Shown piece by piece: positions 1 to 11,200 of a stretch of 64,000 nt of DNA; the first letter of the stretch is position 1, and each line of letters begins with the position of its first letter. The position numbers were made by a program, and so were the translations under genes. The notes beneath the pieces are model-generated. The model made no database searches and was not told the origin of the DNA. It was given only the letters and a program-made list of their open reading frames with translations. Source of the DNA: a virus; the IMG/VR virus record IMGVR_UViG_3300021356_000010, positions 17,721 through 81,720 of that record. One strand, 5' to 3'.

Positions 1-269
1 TGAACTCCACCAGATGCTGGGGGAGAAATATTTACGGAAGGTGCGCTAGTATATCCAGAACCGCCAGCGGTGATTTTAATCGTATCAACTCTTTGCCCAG
101 TTCTATTGATACCAACACGAGGCAATCCAGTATTGCTATCAAGTTGAGCACGAAGGATTTCTTTTTCTAACGAGCCTGTACCCGATCGAATGGTAAGTTC
201 GTTATCACCGATGAGTTTGGGTTGAGAACCTCTTACAAACTCTTTATCGGAATTGATATTAAAACTCAT
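1..269 (-). CDS. Virion structural protein, N-terminal part (runs off left edge)
   Basis: Hand translation from ATG at 269 gives 89 codons with no stop, starting MSFNINSDKEFVRGSQPKLI and continuing to the window edge, so the C-terminus is missing. The visible part contains the pattern GGSGYTSAPSV, the same glycine-tyrosine beta module found repeatedly in the 1403-, 2703- and 3499-residue proteins of this window. That link, and its place directly after the 166-residue virion protein, suggest a tail or baseplate-associated structural protein. A TAAATA late-promoter-like motif lies about 32 bases upstream. The exact role is not recognised. Confidence 0.7.
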   Translation of the reverse strand, partial: MSFNINSDKEFVRGSQPKLIGDNELTIRSGTGSLEKEILRAQLDSNTGLPRVGINRTGQRVDTIKITAGGSGYTSAPSVNISPPASGGV

Positions 270-300
270 GGTGCTGACTACCTGCGCCTACTGTCCTAAC

Positions 301-311
301 TTATATTTAGC
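301..311 (-). promoter_or_regulatory. Late-promoter-like motif GCTAAATATAA
   Basis: The minus strand reads GCTAAATATAA in the gap between the genes at 313-813 and 1-269. T4-type late promoters have a TATAAATA-like -10 box and cyanophage versions often read CTAAATA or similar. The distance of about 32 bases to the ATG at 269 is suitable. This is a motif match only. Confidence 0.45.
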
Positions 312-312
312 A

Positions 313-813
313 TCACTGCCATGCAATACTTACTACTTGAGTGCTAACAACCCACTTGATAACATTCGTTGTACCAGCTCTTGTGGTAGAGTATGAAAAT
401 CTATTAGTTCCTCCTAGAGGAGATATCTCCCAAGTTTGTCCTGATGGAATATCATCCTTAATAACAGTATTCATACTTGACAAAACAGACACTAAACCAG
501 CATTGTCACAAGTAACAACACTTTCTATCTTTTCAGAATAAACTGTCCCCGAAGGATTGACAGCAATTACATGACCTGTGACAAAATTAAGTGTGTTATT
601 ATCAATTGTAATTTGAGAACCAACTGTATCCAATTGTAATACAGCTGTATTTACTCCCCTCAATATGTAATTGACGGTTTTACTATCTGTAAATTCAGCG
701 TTTTTAATTTCTAAAGTATTGAAATCTTTAGCATTTCTAAGTTCATCAACAACGACAGTTTTATCGATAGAGAATCCACCAACTGAGTCAAATTTATCTT
801 TTGTAGTTGCCAT
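313..813 (-). CDS. Conserved cyanophage virion structural protein (166 aa)
   Basis: The 166-residue protein begins MATTKDKFDSVGGFSIDKTV and has alternating hydrophobic beta-strand character throughout (for example VNYILRG, QITIDNN, IKWVVSTQVVSIAW). I recognise its overall pattern (KFDSVGGFS, IKDDIPSGQTW, NRFSYSTTRAGTT) as a short structural protein conserved among T4-like cyanophages, although no precise role is known to me. It starts two bases after the stop of the 1403-residue fibre-like gene, so the two are almost certainly co-transcribed and coupled. It has no signal peptide, membrane segment or catalytic motif. Confidence 0.8.
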   Translation of the reverse strand: MATTKDKFDSVGGFSIDKTVVVDELRNAKDFNTLEIKNAEFTDSKTVNYILRGVNTAVLQLDTVGSQITIDNNTLNFVTGHVIAVNPSGTVYSEKIESVVTCDNAGLVSVLSSMNTVIKDDIPSGQTWEISPLGGTNRFSYSTTRAGTTNVIKWVVSTQVVSIAWQ

Positions 814-815
814 TT

Positions 816-3800
816 TTATTTCTTAGCGAGTTGTGAAATTACTTTAATATTAACCAAATCATTAGCTGCCACACTTGCATCCAAGTCAATATTAATTCTC
901 ACGATACCTGCTCCTGTCAATTCAATACCAGTTGAAATGAGCTGACCAGATGATCTTACATTTCCATACTCAGTGTGGAATGCATCTGTTCCATTATCTA
1001 TAACAGCATACTCGATAAATTCTCTCTCACCAGTAGTTGCATTGTTAGCAAAAACTGTTACCTTAGAACCCATTGCGACAGAAGTTGCATATAAATCAGC
1101 ACTACCAGAATCGATAGTACCCTTATCCAAGTTAATTGTTTCCGTTACAATCTGATAATCAGCAAGTTCGAAGTCTTTTAGTTCTCCGTCAAAAACTTTA
1201 ACTCCAGAGAAGGTTCCTGTGCCAAAACCAATATTGAAATAAACATCACCTTGATCATCCAAACGTAAGACTGGATCTGTGTTGAGTCCAGAAGAAAGAC
1301 CAAGATCAAAGTATTGTTTTGATGTATGTAAAAATGTAGTATCTACAGCAGTGTTGTCGAGGGTTGTTGTGGCATTATCAAATAGAATTGTGGAAGCAGT
1401 AAATTCTAGGATATTTGAGACAGGACTGCTAATAGAATCAACTCCGCGCATCTCAAGATTTGCGGTAGTCAAATTAACAGTATTGTTACCATCGTTATAG
1501 AAGAACAATGTGTTCTCATTTGCGCCAGGAGCAGTCTCTGGGATGATGTAAGTATTTTGATCAACGTCTTTTACACCACCAAGAGAACCCCAGTTAGTTC
1601 CATCGTAACCTTCATATGTGAAAGTTGTGGTATTGAAACGAATTGATCCCTGAATAGGAATACCTCTTTCAGCAGTTGTTCCTGCTGGAATTGCCAAAGT
1701 TGTATTAGCATCAACTACAACTTTCTTTCCAGTATTTGGTGCTAGGGTCAGATCACTGACATCTGTGGATATAGTGCTGCCTACAAGTCTTAGATCACTG
1801 CTAATGCTTAATGGTACATCTGTATCAGGACCAATTTTTAAAGTGCCGATCTCCTCAAAAGTTAGATCTGCTACAGCAGATGCGGAATACTGTAGAGTTG
1901 CAGTTCCATTTGTAAATGTATTGCCACTTGTATTAGTTGGTGGATCTTGTGTTACGCCAGTTGTTCCAGGAGAAATTACGATATAAATGTCGTGCTTATA
2001 CTTTAGATAATCTCCAGCAACAACAGGAGTATTAGCAGTCCAATTTACATACGCAGGAGCAGTTACATTTACAGATCTTACTTTTTTAACTTCTACAAAT
2101 TCTTGATAGAACGGAGTAAATCTTACAGTGTTGTCACCATCATTATAGAACCATAAAGTATTATCGTTTGCTCCTACTGTTTGTTCTGCTAGAATGTATG
2201 TGTTTCCATCTAGGTCTCTAATACCACCCAAGGAAGACCACGAAGTATTCGTAGCACTATATCCTTCATATTGATTTGTATCTGTGTTGAATCTAATTTG
2301 TCCATCCGCTGCAAATCCTAATGGGGGTCTTGCAGCAGTAGATCCCACTGGAATTGTTAGAGCAGAATTTGCATCTACCTTTACAACTTTTGTTGCATCT
2401 GGAGTTAGAAGTAGATCATCACCTGATCCAACTACGGAAATATTATTATCTACAATAGAAAGAATATTATTTACGTTTAGTTCGTTAGTAGTTTTTAATA
2501 CTCCAGTGGTAGTAACATTTCCTGTTAGTGGAACAACTGTGAGTGTAGTGCCATTGACACCACCAACGTAAATATATCCTGCATCAATATTTAAATTCCC
2601 TAGTGGAGAAGATACTGATATATTATTAGTAGAATTTGGAAGAATATTATCTGCTTCTAAATTTGTAAATGTTCCTAAAGGAGAGGTTACAGATGTATTT
2701 CCAGTTACGGTGTCTGCTGTTACCGTTGTAGATGTAACAGATCCAGTTACAGATAATGCACCAGTATTACTTATGGTAATTGGAATTGTACTATCAATAT
2801 CAGTAACTGCAATAGAAGCTTCTATTTCGTTACCAGACAGTCCTGCTGGGTTTGCTACAAGAGCAGTTCTATCTAATTGAAGTACATCACCTGTATAGTA
2901 ATTTCTACCAGGATTTGTAATTGTAATACTTTCTAGAGTTCCCTCTTTGGTAATCTCAAACTCAAATCCATCATCTCCACCATAATTACCTGGATCTGGT
3001 GGTAGTCTTAAAATATCTCCTACTACATATCCAGTTCCTCTATTGACAAATACAATATCGGAAATTGCTCTTCGGTTTGAGATTCTATATTCAAAACCAG
3101 ATCCGCTATTTCCTGTAATGGAATTATTGAAAGAAAGAATATCTCCTTCTACGTATCCAGTACCTTCTGTTGTAATTGTTACAGTAGTAACTGTACCAAC
3201 AATTGTGACAGACGTGTATGCTACTAATGCTCCAGATCCAGTTCCACCAAGATATGAGTTATCTACAGTTACTTGGTCTCCTGACTTCCAATTTGTTCCG
3301 CGAGTTGCTATATCCCAAGAAATAATTGAACCGCCAGATACTTCTACATTTGCGGTTTGATCAAAAATATATTGCCCAATAGCTGGAGTAGCAGATATTG
3401 CAAAAACAATACTTCTTCCATCTGGACCAGTGCTTGGCGTAAGTCCTAATCCAGTAATAGATTGATTTACAACTTCTGGTGTTATGATTAGCAGTGAATA
3501 TGCACCAGCAAGTCCAGGAGTACCATAATTCTTTAGTCTGACAATTGTATTGTCTAGTGTTACTCCAAAATCATCAGTAAGAGCAATGTCATATCCACTA
3601 TTTGATGCATCTGAAGTATCTAATAAAATAGTTTGGGAATAATCAACAGATGTATTGAGTGCTGTGGTATCAGTACCATTCAGCAAGTATTGATACTTAT
3701 CTGTAACTGCTGCTTTTACAATTCCATATGCACCAGCAGCAGAAATTTCTTCGCCAACTGTAAATGTTCCAGTTACTGATGAAAAATAAAGTGCTCCAAG

Positions 3801-5027
3801 TTGATCACTAAAATTAACAACCGTGCCACTTCCACTTGCACCAACAATAGTATCTCCAACAGCAAATGAGTTTCCTGTGTTAGTTCCAATGGTGATGGTG
3901 CCAGTCATCGAACCATGGTTTCCACAGACATAGTAATAAGTTCCAGCAAAAACTTCACTGGTATCAAAAATAATAGTACCACTGTCAGTACCATTGTTTG
4001 TTACACCATCAGCAGCAATTAAAACATTTGCTGGATCATATGGTCCTGCTACTGATTGTAAGTAGAATGGATGCCCTGGTGCGTTAATATTGAATACTAA
4101 ATAATCTCCCTCTTCGGCAGTAATAGCAACATTATTTCCAGACGTTGCTCCAGCAAAAACAAAATTTGTATTTGCTCCGTCGTCAGTTACGTTCCACTCG
4201 TAACGTCTTCCGTATGTAAATAATAACTCTTTTCTTTGAGCAACTGTTAGGTTGATAGTCTGTGTTGGAACGTTATCAACAGGAACACTTGAATATGTGC
4301 CATCAACATAACCAGTACCAGCATTAGAGATAGTAGAATTAAATGTAATACTACCAGTTACTTCAATGTCTGCTACCTTACCGTTTCCAACTCCACCATC
4401 CAGTGCTACATTAGTGTAAGTGCCTGGAAAATATTCGGTTCCACCATTCTGGATAATTCCCTTAGTTGCTACTTCTGTAGTTACGATTTGGAAGTCAATT
4501 GCTGCATTACTTCCTGTTCCACCACCCAGAGGAATGTTTGAGTATGTACCAGTTACATACTCATCAACATTACTGTTTGTAGTTTCTTGACCATTATATT
4601 CTGCGATGACAACAGTTGCTTGAGCTCCTACTCCACTACCACCAAACAAAGCAACGTTGGGGTAAGTTCCTACATCATATTCAGATCCAGTCTCTGTAAC
4701 GCTGAGATACGTATCATCTAGAAAGTTATTCCTTACGAATAAATCATTCTCAAAATATGTACCATAATCATTATATGTAAATGCCAATCTATCGTTGCTA
4801 ACAAATCCGATAGTATTAGAATTATTTTTGTATAAACCTAATTTATTGTCAGACTGAAAGGTCAGTGCTGGAGCAGATTTTGTACCATCTTGTAGAGAAA
4901 CTCCTGCTGGAGAAATTGTAGCACCACCCGATCCTCCAGTGAGATCAAATAGATCCTCTGCGATTTCGTTGATTTTGACCCTTTGTTGCTCAAAGGTGTC
5001 AGTTCTGGCGACATTAATTGCTGGCAT
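816..5027 (-). CDS. Large fibre-like virion protein with embedded cupredoxin domain (1403 aa)
   Basis: The N-terminus (FEQQRVKINEIAEDLFDLTG) is the usual start of cyanophage tail-fibre-like proteins. Residues about 110-255 hold four related glycine-rich beta units (patterns such as GTYPNVALFGGSGVGAQA and GTYTNVALDGGVGNGKVA). Residues about 272-382 look like a plastocyanin/amicyanin-type cupredoxin: GHPFYL with His319, then YYYVCGNHGSMTG with Cys368, His371 and Met374. Residues about 600-760 carry more GTGYVxGD modules. Two copies of a roughly 200-residue unit follow (GQIRFNTDTNQYEGY, then GSIRFNTTTFTYEGY, each with SLGG, NTYI and a NDGxNTV segment). The C-terminus is beta-rich. The gene overlaps the preceding 68-residue gene by 14 bases. 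The fibre role is inferred; the copper ligands are seen in sequence. Confidence 0.8.
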   Translation of the reverse strand: MPAINVARTDTFEQQRVKINEIAEDLFDLTGGSGGATISPAGVSLQDGTKSAPALTFQSDNKLGLYKNNSNTIGFVSNDRLAFTYNDYGTYFENDLFVRNNFLDDTYLSVTETGSEYDVGTYPNVALFGGSGVGAQATVVIAEYNGQETTNSNVDEYVTGTYSNIPLGGGTGSNAAIDFQIVTTEVATKGIIQNGGTEYFPGTYTNVALDGGVGNGKVADIEVTGSITFNSTISNAGTGYVDGTYSSVPVDNVPTQTINLTVAQRKELLFTYGRRYEWNVTDDGANTNFVFAGATSGNNVAITAEEGDYLVFNINAPGHPFYLQSVAGPYDPANVLIAADGVTNNGTDSGTIIFDTSEVFAGTYYYVCGNHGSMTGTITIGTNTGNSFAVGDTIVGASGSGTVVNFSDQLGALYFSSVTGTFTVGEEISAAGAYGIVKAAVTDKYQYLLNGTDTTALNTSVDYSQTILLDTSDASNSGYDIALTDDFGVTLDNTIVRLKNYGTPGLAGAYSLLIITPEVVNQSITGLGLTPSTGPDGRSIVFAISATPAIGQYIFDQTANVEVSGGSIISWDIATRGTNWKSGDQVTVDNSYLGGTGSGALVAYTSVTIVGTVTTVTITTEGTGYVEGDILSFNNSITGNSGSGFEYRISNRRAISDIVFVNRGTGYVVGDILRLPPDPGNYGGDDGFEFEITKEGTLESITITNPGRNYYTGDVLQLDRTALVANPAGLSGNEIEASIAVTDIDSTIPITISNTGALSVTGSVTSTTVTADTVTGNTSVTSPLGTFTNLEADNILPNSTNNISVSSPLGNLNIDAGYIYVGGVNGTTLTVVPLTGNVTTTGVLKTTNELNVNNILSIVDNNISVVGSGDDLLLTPDATKVVKVDANSALTIPVGSTAARPPLGFAADGQIRFNTDTNQYEGYSATNTSWSSLGGIRDLDGNTYILAEQTVGANDNTLWFYNDGDNTVRFTPFYQEFVEVKKVRSVNVTAPAYVNWTANTPVVAGDYLKYKHDIYIVISPGTTGVTQDPPTNTSGNTFTNGTATLQYSASAVADLTFEEIGTLKIGPDTDVPLSISSDLRLVGSTISTDVSDLTLAPNTGKKVVVDANTTLAIPAGTTAERGIPIQGSIRFNTTTFTYEGYDGTNWGSLGGVKDVDQNTYIIPETAPGANENTLFFYNDGNNTVNLTTANLEMRGVDSISSPVSNILEFTASTILFDNATTTLDNTAVDTTFLHTSKQYFDLGLSSGLNTDPVLRLDDQGDVYFNIGFGTGTFSGVKVFDGELKDFELADYQIVTETINLDKGTIDSGSADLYATSVAMGSKVTVFANNATTGEREFIEYAVIDNGTDAFHTEYGNVRSSGQLISTGIELTGAGIVRINIDLDASVAANDLVNIKVISQLAKK

Positions 5028-5220
5028 TTTTGATTAACTCTCGCAGTAAGGCTTTGATTTCAGATACTTCATCCTTCAAGTTATTTATGTCATCCAACGC
5101 GGAATTCAACTGTTTTTGTTTACGTCTCGCTTGGATAGCAGAATCGTCGCGATTCAAGATGGCACCTGTGGTCTCGTCTCTGACAAGACCATCATGCCCC
5201 GACACTTTGATATATGACAT
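5014..5220 (-). CDS. Small coiled-coil protein of the tail module (68 aa)
   Basis: The protein begins MSYIKVSGHDGLVRDETTGA and ends in a heptad-rich helix (about residues 34-66, LNSALDDINNLKDEVSEIKA) predicted to form a coiled coil. It lies between the DUF4815 gene (9-base gap) and the 1403-residue fibre-like gene (14-base overlap), so it is translated as part of that unit. Short proteins of this shape, with a VRD-T-AI-N motif and a coiled-coil tail, are common next to structural genes in marine myophages. A role in trimerisation or assembly is possible but not shown. Confidence 0.8.
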   Translation of the reverse strand: MSYIKVSGHDGLVRDETTGAILNRDDSAIQARRKQKQLNSALDDINNLKDEVSEIKALLRELIKNASN

Positions 5221-5229
5221 ACGCGGAAA

Positions 5230-8200
5230 TTAGAACGATGCAACAACTCGGATATCTTGAATTTTTGGAACGAATGCAGGATCTACTCCCTTCATAACTA
5301 CCTTCACTGCAAAAGATGAAAACTCTGGTAGGTCAGAAACACTGAATGCAAGTTCTTGATATGAACTTTGCTTTTCTACAATTGAAGAAATTGTATTTTC
5401 AGGGTTTGCAATTTCTAAAGTATCAGGAGATCCATCTACATTGAAATACTGCCAATCAATATCGTCAAAGTTTTCTTGACTCGATGCTTTCTTGAACTTG
5501 TACAAGACAGCAACATTAGATACATCCTTAAGGTTAGCAGTCAATCTAACATCAATCGTTGTAGCAGGACTTGAAATAGATACTTCCTTGGTAACATACT
5601 TAGCAACCGAAGAACTATTCTTAGAAGTATTTTCTGCTACAAACTCAACACCATTGGTGTATGATACAGTGGAGATTTCTAGGAAAGATGCTTCATCATC
5701 TGGTTGATCAGGATACTTAACAAAATCTCCAACACGGAAGATATCAGCAACTTGAGCATTTACAACAGCATTTCTATTGAATAGAACGTTGTCGATAATT
5801 CTTCCGTTGTAATCATCATTGATAGGTCTAGCATCATTTCTTACAGTTAGTTCCTGTGTCTTATTATTCCAGATAACTGCTCTACCAGTAATGATATTTT
5901 CATATGTTTCTAGAATGATAGATGGATTTCTAGCAACAATTACAGATGCATCATTAATGCTGGTAATTATTTGAGTCAAAGCACTATCAACAGTGACACC
6001 AGATAGTGAGAGTTGATTTCCTAGATCAACTTCCTCACCTTTCTCGAAGATCTGAGAAGTTTTGATTCTAACAAAAACTGTAGATCCGTCAATCTTAGCA
6101 ATAGTTCCAGCAGCTTTTGAAGTCTTGCCTTTAATTGTTTGATTGCTCTGAATCTCTGTATTTTGATTTCCAGTCAAGGTGAAACTGTAGATAGGATAGA
6201 AGGAAACAACTTGATTTCTTCTTCCATAGCGATCTTCAGTTCCAGAACCATTCTCAATTCTATTGCTTATTGTCTTAACAGAACAAGAAGATAGATCGAC
6301 AAGTGGTGAAAGATATGAGACAGTAGATGATAGAGACAACTTGTATTCTAAAGATGTATCAAGACTATTAAGAGTCTCATTGATCTCAGAAGTAACCATC
6401 TTCTGGTTTGTGAAATAATGTGGTTCATTCAAGAATGTCTTTTCATAATCTGTCTGAGAATATGATGTATAATTTGTAGTAGTAGAATCTACAGGAACTA
6501 CATTTGTAGTTTTAACAGTAGATTCTAATGTGGTTCCAGTGAATGACAGATAATGAACTTGTGGATATAGAGTTTCAAATTTTCTATTGTAAGTTGCAAA
6601 AACATCGGAACCACCACCAACAGCATTGCCAGCAGACTGGTTTGTTGATCTAATAGTATAAGTATCGATACCAGAATTATCAACCTGGAACAATACACTG
6701 TTCAGTGTTTCTGCAGTGATACCAGCAGTTTCTTGTGCTCCTCTGTAGAATACATAAGAATTTCCACGATCCTCAAATCCATTATCTCTATGCGCGACTT
6801 TCACGATAGAATTGTTGTTGCCAAACAATAGAGAAGTTGCATTTGTGTTGGAAGATGCATCTGTCTTGAATGGATTAATATCTAGTTTCTCATAACCTAA
6901 CTTCTCATTAGTAAGAACAAGTTCTGCTGGTCTTGTAATACTAAACTCTGCTCTGTATAGAGTGAATTTAATATCTTCAAAGATGTCTTCTGTCCAAGTA
7001 TCAATATTTTGTGATCTATAGACAGAACCTAGAGATGGTTGTGTGGTAATAATTGTATTCGTAGCTACATCAGTTTCCCCTAGACGAGAAGCCCAAATAG
7101 CGTAATCAACAGAATCCGTTTCTACTGCTAGTGCATACTCAGTATCATTTTGCAAATAGATTGGATTATCAAATGCAAAGTAGGTTGGAGTAGAAGACTC
7201 AATTGCACCTGAAACCTCAACGTCATCAATTGCAACACCCATTCTAACTGCTGGGGTATCAATATCAATAAACGTTTCTACTTGACATCCTCCTGCCCCA
7301 TTTCCGATGCCTTTAATTACAACAGCAGGTGGTTCTGTGTATCCAAAACCATTGAGGACTACTTCTGCATTATAGATCTTGCCGTCTGAAACATCGATTC
7401 TTGCAGTAGCTACTGATCCTCCTGGAATTTGAGGACTTTCAATTGTCAAGATAGCACTATCGTAATTTGCTCCTGGGTTCGTGATTTTTATGTTAGAAAC
7501 CTTACCACTGTCTTTAGCGATACTTACTGTGAAGTTAGTTCCGTTTGTATTATTAGCAGTGGTGACAGAACCGATTGTTAGATTTTCATTCTGTTGGAAA
7601 GATCTTCCATTATGATTACTCAACACTAGAGTATATACTTGCTCATTTGTTATTGCAATCTTTCCAGTTGATGATGGAATTAATTCAACACCATTCTTGT
7701 CAATGATCTTCTTGATAGGACCACTTGCTGCAGAACTAGATCCAATTACAGACTCACCAACATCAACTGTTACCGTTCCAGTAGTGAAGATTTTCAAATA
7801 CGTATCTGGAGTTAGAGTCTTCTCAGTTCCAGGTACAATATTTTTTCCTGGTTTGTCACCTTCTACATCAGTCAAATATACTTTAACTGGAATGTTAGAA
7901 CTCTTCTTATTAAAGAATAGATCAATACCAGTTACAAACAATCCACCATCATAGTTTTCAACTTTAAATGTTTGTGCTAGTGGGTTTGGTCTGATTGGAT
8001 TTTCTGTATTATTATCAACTATCTGAACACCCTCATTTGCCTTGAAGTATGCTGGTTTTGTTGATACGATACCTGAAGGATTCTGTGGTAGAACTCCAGT
8101 AGCATAGAATTTAACTTCTGCATATGTATCGACATTATTTTTGTTTTCATCAGTAGCACTAGATGTAAATCTAATTGTTTTTACACCTGCTGTTACTCTT

Positions 8201-11200
8201 ACTTCCTCGAATGAAGAATCATAATCAACGGTAGCAACATCTCCAGTCCAAGTAGAGTTTTCTCTTGGTGGATGTCCTGCAGGAACTAGAATCAAACCAC
8301 TGGCATTACCATTCTCGTCAGTAACAATATCACCATTAAATGCTGATAGGGAGTTTGTTGCAGTTCCAGTAAATCTAAAGTCTGGATTAACCCATCTGTC
8401 AATATTTCTTCCTTCTAAGAATACAGAAACTTTAGTATTTGGTTTTAATCTTCTAAGGACAAATCTAACTGGAATGCTTCTAGCAAAGAACTGAAGAGAA
8501 TCGGAAACAATACTGTTACCAACAGTCTTAGATTGGACTCCTTTAGCAACCTCATTGTTTTGTGGATTGACATTAGAAGAACTGCCAATAGACGCCATGC
8601 TTACAGTTGCATTTGCTTCTAGAGTATTGATTTCTCCAAGAGAAACAATTGAAGTGAAACTTGAAGAAGTTCCTACCCAGTTGATAGCAAATGAATTGAA
8701 TAGACTGGAGAATGAATCTCTAATATTTTCTTTTGCAATAAAGATGTTGTAGAGACTTGTATTGGTATTTACAATTAGAGGTTCTACAGTATCATCATAC
8801 CACTGATCAATAGATGGATTGATGGAAGCATCACCAACATATTGAATGACAACAAATGGATTTGGATTTAGAGTCTTGGAAGCAAAATTGTTACCAAGTA
8901 GAGATAGTGATGTATATGGAAGAGTAACTACATTGCCAGTCTTCTGATAACCAGCAACTGTTCTTTGATCTTCTCTTGTATTGACTTCTCTCAATGCTAG
9001 AGAGTCCTCCTTAGACTGAGGTCTAAGAACAGACTGCTGACTGTCAATAGAGCATAAGTAGTCTGCTGAGGAAATATTACCAACTCTATGCTCTTCAAAG
9101 TTATCGACTAAGAATCCGCTCTTGAATCTATCCAATCCAATGCTATCTTTAACTTGCATGTTGAGAGCTTGTTGCTCAAGAATGCTAAGTGTTGTATAAT
9201 ACTCAAGACGCTCAATACGCTTCTCCAATTTACCGATGTCACGCATCGTGTAACGACGGTTATCAACTGGAGTAATTCTTACATTCTTACTCGAAGATGT
9301 GTAAGCAGGGATGTAAGCATAGAAGAGAGGAATTGCATCTTCAATTGGATCTGGTTTGGTTGGGTTGAGAGATGAGTTACCTTCTTTGACGATAAACTCA
9401 CCCTTCTTATTCAAGAACACTCCATCAATACGATCAAGGTATTGAATTTGACTAAAGGAGAATGTGTATTCGAGATTTTTATCTGGAGCAGGGGTGCTAG
9501 CAATAACAGAACCAGGACCAGAGAACTGACCAGTTGTTACAGATAAAGAAGACTGATCTTGGAATCCTGGAATGATTGCATTGCTATCAACTTTTGGTCT
9601 AAAGTCTATAACATTTTTCAATTCTAGGTTTCCATGGACAGCAGAATTAAATCCAGGAATTTCATCTTCTGTTACACCAGCTTCGTGAAGATAACTGTCG
9701 ATTGTACAGAAGTCTCCCTGAGAGTGCTCGAAGTAATCAAAAGAGATTACCAATTGACCAGAGGTAGCTTCAAATCCTGGTTTTAGAACAATTCTTGAGA
9801 CATCTAGAATAGTATCTCTCTGTCCATTATCAAATGTAAATCTATCAGTAACATCGGTTCCAGAAATCAAGTTACCAGCACTGTCGATAGTTGGTGCTTG
9901 AGATGCAGTTCCCTCATAGACAAAGTTCAACTTGTATGCATCAGAATAAGTCAGAATTTCTACGACCTCACTGTCGTAGTCTGTTCCTCTGAAAGGAATT
10001 ACTCTGTCACCAGATGCACTAATAACAATTCTCTTATTTTCTACAGAAGTCTTTAGTCTTGGTTTTGCGTTGGTAACTTCAATAGTTGATGAAAGTTTTA
10101 GTTTAGGGAATGTTCCGTTGGTAGGAATAGTTCCAAAATATGTTGATGGTAACTGAAGACTAATACTACCAGATGTAAGACCACTAGCAGTATCAGTAGC
10201 GGAAGTAATTTCTACGCTATCAGTAGGAACATAAACAATATCTCCAACTGTCAAGTCTGGTGCATCACCTGGATCTAAGACAGTAATAATATAGTTATCT
10301 TCATTGAAAGCAACAAATCTCTGAGTACCGAATGGCAACTGAGCTGCAAACGTAATGGTTCCACCACCAGAAGATGCAGTTGTTACAAAGTCTCTTCTGA
10401 AGTAATACTTAATCTTGGTGTCATCACCACCAGCAGAAATTTGTTCTACTTGCTTGCTACCAGTTGGGAAGACTAGAGTTCCTGCATTTGGATTCTGTAC
10501 CTTAGGTCTTAGTCTAACAATACTTGTGTTTGTTACATCTCCTGGTAGAGCAATATCTAGATATACTCTGGTCTTGGATGGTCCAGACTGCTCAGTTGCA
10601 TACTGTACAACTGCTCTAACGAGATTGTTATCGACATCAGAAAATTGAACAAGGTCTCCCTGCTGTAGAACACCGCTAGCGTCTGCACTGAAACTTGTGG
10701 ATTCGATAAACTTATAACCTTTTGATCCAAAGAAAGTAAAATCAGTAACCGATTTAATTTCAGAATAAGTTTGACTATCTACTACTAAATCTGCTGTGAA
10801 TGTATTTGCATTTCCAGATCCGTATTGGCAACCAATTGATTTTACATTCTGTGGTGTGTATGTTGTAACTGCATTTCTAACCAGAACTGGAACAATTGCA
10901 GCTGCTGTTTGTGGTTGTGCAACTCCCTCTGCCTGCAATGCAGTTACTGCTGGTGGTTGTGCGTATTCAATATTAACAGAATTTCTATCTTTGATTTCTA
11001 CTTTATAAATTTTGCCTGTTGCATCTTCTCCAGCAATCGAGAGTTGAATCTTAGATGAATCATACTCAACTCCATTGATTAACAGAGTCGATAGTGAAGA
11101 ATAACCAAGACCTCTGTTCTGAACAACAAAGTGTGAAATAGTATTATTTGTCGCAATCTTGAGAGTATTTCCAGCTTCATCTCTAATTGTTTCACCAGAA

